Below the pieces are notes generated by a model. The model had not been told where the DNA came from and ran no database searches. It saw nothing but the letters and a program-made list of their open reading frames with translations. DNA of 64,000 nucleotides from contig JAVYOO010000010.1 of assembly GCA_038734275.1 (NCBI GenBank), positions 1-64,000 of the forward strand, read 5' to 3'. Numbering within the stretch: the stretch's first letter is position 1; every line of letters begins with the position of its first letter. Below are positions 60,010-64,000 of the stretch, one piece after another. The translations under genes were made by a program, and so were the position numbers. Source of the DNA: Archaeoglobaceae archaeon (lineage in GTDB: Archaea > Halobacteriota > Archaeoglobi > Archaeoglobales > Archaeoglobaceae).

Positions 60010-60903
60010 ATGCTTTGCAATTTAGCGACGCCAGTGATGGCAAAAAAGGCTGAAGTAGATAGTGAAAACAGTTGCAGTGAAATAACGCTGAAGAGAATTG
60101 TGGAAGTCGAGATTGCAAAGAATGAAAAGGCGATTTTGAACATCACAGAAGTGAACAAAAGCTTAAGCGAATGGATTTCCGAGAATTTCAAAGAAAGCTC
60201 TTGCCAAGATCAAAGCTGCTTAGCATTTGATTACCAAGTGGAGATCAAAGAGATCTACAATTACTCAAACAATGGCAAGAAACTCACTTTCAGCGAATTA
60301 AAAGTTTACAATGCAACAGCGAGCTTTGATTTCAAAGTTCTTAGCTACTTCGCCGAAACCGCAACCTATAATTTGAGCTTGGTGACAAGAGTGATGCAAG
60401 TTGAAGGCGAGAACTACTTTGTAACTGCAATAAATGTAGCTCCTAAGAATGAAAAGAAGTTCGCTCCATTCGCTGATGTCATCGAGATCAAAAGCAAAGC
60501 CAAGCTCTCCGAGCACTACAGAATTCTTGCTGAAGTGCTCAACGAGATAAGAAAGCAAGATGAAACGAGCTGGATTTGGAATAAGGTTAAGCTTGAGCTG
60601 AGCTATTTGAGCAGAGTAGTTGAGAGGAATTTGGCTGAGTTCAATGCGGAGGGGAAAGGGAGCGCCATCGTTTTTGATCAAACACAGTGTGCATGGTCTT
60701 GTTTGGGTTGCGTTATAGCTACGGGAGCAGTTATATACAACTGCTGGCCTTGTTTTGCTCCGTGTATAGCAGTGTTTACAGCATGGACTTGTGCCCTCTG
60801 TTTGGTAACTTATTGTATAATAGCCAACATAGGTACAATTCTGAGCTTTGCCGGTTCTGTAATCTCCTGTACAGATTGTGCTCGTTGTCTTGGATATCTG
60901 TAA
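60010..60903 (+). CDS. putative bacteriocin precursor with halocin C8-like Cys-rich domain
   Basis: A 297-aa protein, probably exported. The last about 72 residues hold 12 cysteines among hydrophobic stretches (QCAWSCLGCVIATGAV, YNCWPCFAPC, CALCLVTYC, ISCTDCARCLGYL), the style of halocin C8, which is released from the C-terminus of a larger precursor whose N-terminal part gives immunity. Residues about 15-215 would be that part: soluble, Glu/Lys-rich. Upstream of ATG 60010 the frame is open to 59929 and encodes a signal-like helix (LWFSCLISFFLVLVMLCNL) but with no ATG, GTG or TTG, so the true start is uncertain. A small membrane protein gene follows after 30 nt. Confidence 0.65.
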   Translation: MLCNLATPVMAKKAEVDSENSCSEITLKRIVEVEIAKNEKAILNITEVNKSLSEWISENFKESSCQDQSCLAFDYQVEIKEIYNYSNNGKKLTFSELKVYNATASFDFKVLSYFAETATYNLSLVTRVMQVEGENYFVTAINVAPKNEKKFAPFADVIEIKSKAKLSEHYRILAEVLNEIRKQDETSWIWNKVKLELSYLSRVVERNLAEFNAEGKGSAIVFDQTQCAWSCLGCVIATGAVIYNCWPCFAPCIAVFTAWTCALCLVTYCIIANIGTILSFAGSVISCTDCARCLGYL

Positions 60904-60933
60904 CCCATTTATGTTTCAAATTATGGTGATTTA

Positions 60934-61098
60934 ATGGAGGAGAAAAGAAGACTGATATCTTCAATTTTAACTCTTGTTGTCTTTTTAATACTCCTCGCAA
61001 TAAATTTGCCAATCGACTCTCTTTGGGATTACATTATTCTTTTTTTATTCATTCTATCATTTATAAATTTTCTGTACAGTTGTTATTATGTTTTTTAG
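60934..61098 (+). CDS. small two-helix membrane protein, possible immunity factor
   Basis: A 54-aa protein: MEEKRRLI, a helix (SILTLVVFLILLAIN), a short loop and a second helix (YIILFLFILSFINFLYSCYY). Its start is 30 nt after the halocin-like gene, same strand. Tiny membrane proteins beside bacteriocins often give immunity or help export. The stop TAG lies in a T-run; one extra T would extend the frame to 61184 (see the following entry). Function inferred from position only. Confidence 0.55.
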   Translation: MEEKRRLISSILTLVVFLILLAINLPIDSLWDYIILFLFILSFINFLYSCYYVF

Positions 61099-61184
61099 AG
61101 TTTTTTAGAGACAAGATTATCGCAGACGCAGGAGAATTGCTGGCTTCTCATGTCAAAGCTGCTATAACTTCTGAATTGACTTGA
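61099..61184 (+). other. possible frameshifted C-terminus of the small membrane protein
   Basis: After the stop at 61098, a frame shifted by one base reads EFFRDKIIADAGELLASHV and AAITSELT to a TGA at 61182-61184. Its amphipathic look suggests former or actual coding. The break is at TTTTTT inside a 10-nt tandem duplication (GTTTTTTAGA twice, from 61090). Confidence 0.35.
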
Positions 61185-61200
61185 ATATTTTATCGCAAGC

Positions 61201-61209
61201 TTTAAATTT
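61201..61209 (+). promoter_or_regulatory. TATA box for the cmr operon
   Basis: tttaaattt lies 23-31 nt before ATG 61232, a leaderless arrangement that supports 61232 as the start of cmr1. Confidence 0.45.
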
Positions 61210-61231
61210 GTTGATTACTAAAAATGGTCTG

Positions 61232-62143
61232 ATGAGAGTGGAACTTGAAACAGTAACACCTCTATTCTTGGCCGGTGCAAATCAAAGAGAACCAGAGCTT
61301 CGCGCTCCATCGTTTCGTGGAGTGATGAGGTTTTGGCTCAGAGCTCTTCTTGGGGGCGTTTTAGGCAATAATCCGCAGGAAATTTTCAAGCACGAAAGTG
61401 CAGTCTTTGGAAGCACTGAACATGCTTCGCCTGTGATTGTGAGAGTGGACCTGAGAGATGAATTGCAGTCAGAAGATTACAGACCACTCCCTCACAACCC
61501 TAAAAAAAGCTTCACTTTCAAAGGTCTCGCTCCCGATCAAATTTTCACGCTCACTTTGCTTAGTCGCGACGAAAATGCTCTTAAAAAAGCAGCCAAAGCG
61601 CTGCAGTTGCTTTGTCTTCTTGGCGGACTCGGAAGGCGCAGCCGTCGCGGGTTTGGAAGTTTGCAAATTGTCAATGGAGATTTACCCAAATTGGAAGCCA
61701 GCACGACCAAAGAATTGTCTTCGCGTTTAAAGGAGCAGTTGGAGAAAATAACAGGTAACAAATTTGCATCTGTGAGTTCAACACCCAGTTTTCCCATACT
61801 TCATCCTTGGTGGACCCAAATCAGAGTTTACAAAAAAGAGTTTGGCAGTTGGGAGGAAGCGATTAGGTTCGTAATGGAAAAAGCCCATGAGCACAGAAAT
61901 CCCAGTTTAGGTTGGGCTGGCGGTAAGGAGAAACGACAGGCATCACCCATACATGTCCATGTCACAAAATTGACGAATGGCAAATACGCGTTGGTGTTGA
62001 CGACTCTGCTGTCTAAAATGAACCCGAGCTTAGGCCGTGTTGATCGCGGAAAACTTGTTGCCTTCCTTAATGCTTTTGAGGGCGAGGTTGTTTTTGGTTT
62101 TAAGGAGGTGCCAGAAAAATGGCCTACTGGCAACGTAAAATAG
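61232..62143 (+). CDS. cmr1: Cmr1 (Cas7 family), type III-B CRISPR effector subunit
   Basis: RAMP-fold subunit near the 3' end of the crRNA in the Cmr RNA-targeting complex. The 303-aa protein begins MRVELETVTPLFLAGA and has PSFRGVMRFWLRALLGG and the glycine-rich loop GLGRRSRRGFGSLQI, all typical of Cmr1. ATG 61232 was chosen; a TTG at 61181 would precede the TATA box. It overlaps cmr2 by 25 nt. Arginine codons are often CGT and CGC, unlike the AGA/AGG-rich genes of the core region, which suggests transfer from a bacterium. Confidence 0.88.
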   Translation: MRVELETVTPLFLAGANQREPELRAPSFRGVMRFWLRALLGGVLGNNPQEIFKHESAVFGSTEHASPVIVRVDLRDELQSEDYRPLPHNPKKSFTFKGLAPDQIFTLTLLSRDENALKKAAKALQLLCLLGGLGRRSRRGFGSLQIVNGDLPKLEASTTKELSSRLKEQLEKITGNKFASVSSTPSFPILHPWWTQIRVYKKEFGSWEEAIRFVMEKAHEHRNPSLGWAGGKEKRQASPIHVHVTKLTNGKYALVLTTLLSKMNPSLGRVDRGKLVAFLNAFEGEVVFGFKEVPEKWPTGNVK

Positions 62144-64000
62144 TCGCCTTACTTCACGATCCACCCGATAAAGCATTGCAAATTTCGAGACACGAAGATC
62201 GTGCCCGCGATCTGATGAAACTTGCGCTTAAGGATTTGCCTGTTCCATCAACGGAAATTCCAGATGCTTCATGGGTCAGGGCTGCGAAAAATGCCGACAA
62301 AATCGCTTCCGCTGCCGACAGACCGAATTTCCCTGGAGATGTGGAAGTCCTTGACTGGACTCATACAATAAGTTCGCTCATTATTCATCCGCTCTCGGGG
62401 CAACGTTTGCCCTTGAACATCACTTCCCCAAAACAATCCCACAATGCTCAAGAAGAAGCCGTTCGCTCTTTAAGCCAAAAGTCCAATGATCCGCAAAAGC
62501 GATTTTTGCTTTTCTGGCGCTGTTTTGAAGAGGAACTGCATCGCCATGAGCCAAATTTGCCCTGGGAACTTCTGCCTGCTGACACTCGCGTCCCAAACCA
62601 CTCGCTCTTGCACCACAACCGCGTCGCAAGTGCTTTCGCTGCTATCGCAAAACCTGCGACGCTCGTTTTCAGCATCGGTCCAGTCCAAAGTTTCATCGCA
62701 ACTGCAAGAAAAACACGTGACCTTTGGATTGGCAGTTACTTGCTCTCTTACCTTATTTGGCACGCAATCAAGGTCATCGCTGAAAAACTCGGTCCCGACC
62801 ATGTGATTTACCCATCGTTGCTTGAACAACCGCTCGTTGACTTTTGGCTGAGCAAGGAAAAGAGATTGCAAGTTGCTTTGCCAGATTCCAGCCGTTTGCG
62901 TCTGGCAACTTTTCCGAACAAGTTCAACGCAATTGTGCCTGCTGAAGAAGCGGAAAGTTTGGCAAGGGAATGCGAAAAAGCGGTGCGCAACGAATGGAAG
63001 CGGTTGGCTGATGAAGTCTGGGAACAATTGATTCAAAAAGCGCCTGAGTTCAGTGCAGTAAGCGAAATCTGGCGGCGCCAAGTTGAACAGTTCCCCGAAA
63101 TTTACTGGGCGATTTACGAGTGGAGTGACACGCCTGAGGAAATCGCTGGGCTTTACAAGGAACTAACAGGCGATGAACGGTTTGAAAAGTTGCTTGAACT
63201 CAAAGGTGCTTATCCGACCAATCAAGGCACAGTTTACGCAGCCTGTCACGACTTGTCGGAAAGGGCTTTGGCAGCACGAAAGTCAACTCGTAACTTTGAG
63301 CAAATTTTCGAACCCGCGGGCAAGTGCACTGTTTGCGGGGAGCGAGAAGTTCTGCATGACCAAAGAGATTGGCTAGGCAGAAAGTTTTGGCAAGAAGTTG
63401 CGAAGAAACTCCCTGGGCATATTGAGCAAGATGGCAGTGAAAGGTTGTGCGCTATTTGTGCCATTAAACGCTTCGTCTTACCCTTCGTGTTCAATAAAGA
63501 AAATGAACTTGGCTTAAAGGGCGATTTCCCTTCAACCGACAGCGTTGCTGCAGCGACCTTTGTGAAAACTGTGCTGGAAAATTGGGAGCAAACAAAAAGC
63601 AAGGTGCGGGATTTAATTGCAACCATTGAAAGAACTGCGCTCAAGGCTTTCACCGGGATGGATATCCCGAAGTTGATTGAAATGGCAGAGAAAATTGGTG
63701 ATGATGCAAAGAAATTTGTCAGTCTTGATGGTGAATGGTTTTTCTTGGAAAGTTACGACCGTGAGCGACTTGAAAGAACACATGGTGTCAAGCTGAATGA
63801 AGATGATTTGCAAGAATTGCGAAAGGCATTGAGCGATTTGTGCAAAACTGCCGATGCTCATCCAACCGATTACTACGCCATCTTGATCATGGATGGCGAT
63901 GGGATGGGCAAATGGCTGAGTGGGACACATGAAGGTTTGGCGAATTTTGAAGCAATGCTTCATCCAAAAGCGCTTGAGCAGTTGAAGGATGATCAGCAAT
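62119..64000 (+). CDS. cmr2: Cmr2/Cas10, type III-B CRISPR large subunit, incomplete
   Basis: Signalling and DNase subunit of the Cmr complex; Cas10 proteins make cyclic oligoadenylates. The frame opens at ATG 62119 after AAGGAGGTG and remains open to the window end (627 codons seen). It shows the N-terminal HD-type LLHDPPDKAL, SIGPVQSFIATARKTRDLW, a zinc site CTVCGERE...LCAICAIKRF, and the Palm-domain MDGDGMGKWLSGTH at about residue 590. The second, cyclase GGDD motif is expected beyond the edge. Overlaps cmr1 by 25 nt. Codon use is CGN-rich, like cmr1. Confidence 0.92.
   Translation, partial: MAYWQRKIVALLHDPPDKALQISRHEDRARDLMKLALKDLPVPSTEIPDASWVRAAKNADKIASAADRPNFPGDVEVLDWTHTISSLIIHPLSGQRLPLNITSPKQSHNAQEEAVRSLSQKSNDPQKRFLLFWRCFEEELHRHEPNLPWELLPADTRVPNHSLLHHNRVASAFAAIAKPATLVFSIGPVQSFIATARKTRDLWIGSYLLSYLIWHAIKVIAEKLGPDHVIYPSLLEQPLVDFWLSKEKRLQVALPDSSRLRLATFPNKFNAIVPAEEAESLARECEKAVRNEWKRLADEVWEQLIQKAPEFSAVSEIWRRQVEQFPEIYWAIYEWSDTPEEIAGLYKELTGDERFEKLLELKGAYPTNQGTVYAACHDLSERALAARKSTRNFEQIFEPAGKCTVCGEREVLHDQRDWLGRKFWQEVAKKLPGHIEQDGSERLCAICAIKRFVLPFVFNKENELGLKGDFPSTDSVAAATFVKTVLENWEQTKSKVRDLIATIERTALKAFTGMDIPKLIEMAEKIGDDAKKFVSLDGEWFFLESYDRERLERTHGVKLNEDDLQELRKALSDLCKTADAHPTDYYAILIMDGDGMGKWLSGTHEGLANFEAMLHPKALEQLKDDQQ

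Noticed and set aside
62470-63081. Minus-strand frame of 203 codons opposite cmr2
   Set aside because: Shadow of the clear cmr2 frame, which runs unbroken on the plus strand to the edge.

Overview
The window looks like chromosome of a sulfate-reducing or sulfur-active euryarchaeon close to Archaeoglobus, Geoglobus or Ferroglobus. The evidence is an archaeal 16S/23S operon, coenzyme F420 synthesis (cofG, cofH), the archaeal CoA route (coaBC next to pantoate kinase), archaeal-type threonyl-tRNA synthetase and SAM synthetase, a CTP-dependent riboflavin kinase/regulator, prefoldin, Pcc1, DsrC and an archaeal four-subunit pyruvate oxidoreductase. Most genes are in tight operons with 4-nt ATGA overlaps. 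Many first genes have a TATA box about 25 nt before the start codon, which suggests leaderless mRNAs. No search was run; all calls are by reading.

1-6.5 kb: the right end of an integrated plasmid or virus-like element, abutting the 3' end of a tRNA-Val(UAC) gene. It carries an SF1 helicase, a PrimPol-type primase, AbrB-like and Cys-rich small proteins, a winged-helix regulator and an HExxH protein. Two inverted arrays of a 9-bp repeat (2724-2868) sit inside one gene. A GTGGA pentamer changes strand preference at these arrays (about 16:3 on one side, 14:5 on the other). This suggests a replication origin with primase start sites polarised away from it, and is one of the two most interesting signals here.

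6.6-52.9 kb: core chromosome. A VapBC pair is followed by purE-purC-carA-carB-larB, then enoyl-CoA hydratase and a thioesterase, aroC-polyferredoxin-coaBC-pantoate kinase-nitrilase, aroE, cofG-cofH-thrS-EMC6-like, a PhoU-family regulator, ribB-rbkR, an MFS transporter, a DAPG-hydrolase-like protein, porGDAB, a cohesin-like surface protein, dsrC, an iron-sulfur flavoprotein, an EhaR-like HAD protein overlapping an asparagine-synthetase-like protein, SAM synthetase, an M20 peptidase, nnrED, a broken prenyltransferase-repeat gene, a PAS sensor with a degenerate histidine-kinase helix, sufC-sufB-pcc1-prefoldin beta, a CobT-like protein, a homocysteine-synthesis pair (DUF39-CBS and NIL-ferredoxin), a CYTH protein and a hydrolase.

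53.0-57.9 kb: 16S-23S operon with a short spacer that has no tRNA, and no adjoining 5S. Both mature rRNAs are flanked by long complementary processing stems.

57.9-64.0 kb: a conflict and defence island. It holds a MjaI-like restriction endonuclease and its methyltransferase (with a fused SNase-like domain lacking the usual catalytic residues), a secreted protein with a 12-cysteine C-terminal domain like halocin C8, a small two-helix membrane protein that may be its immunity partner, and the start of a type III-B CRISPR effector operon (cmr1, cmr2/cas10) with CGN-rich, bacterial-looking codon use. The other cmr genes and any CRISPR array lie beyond the right edge.
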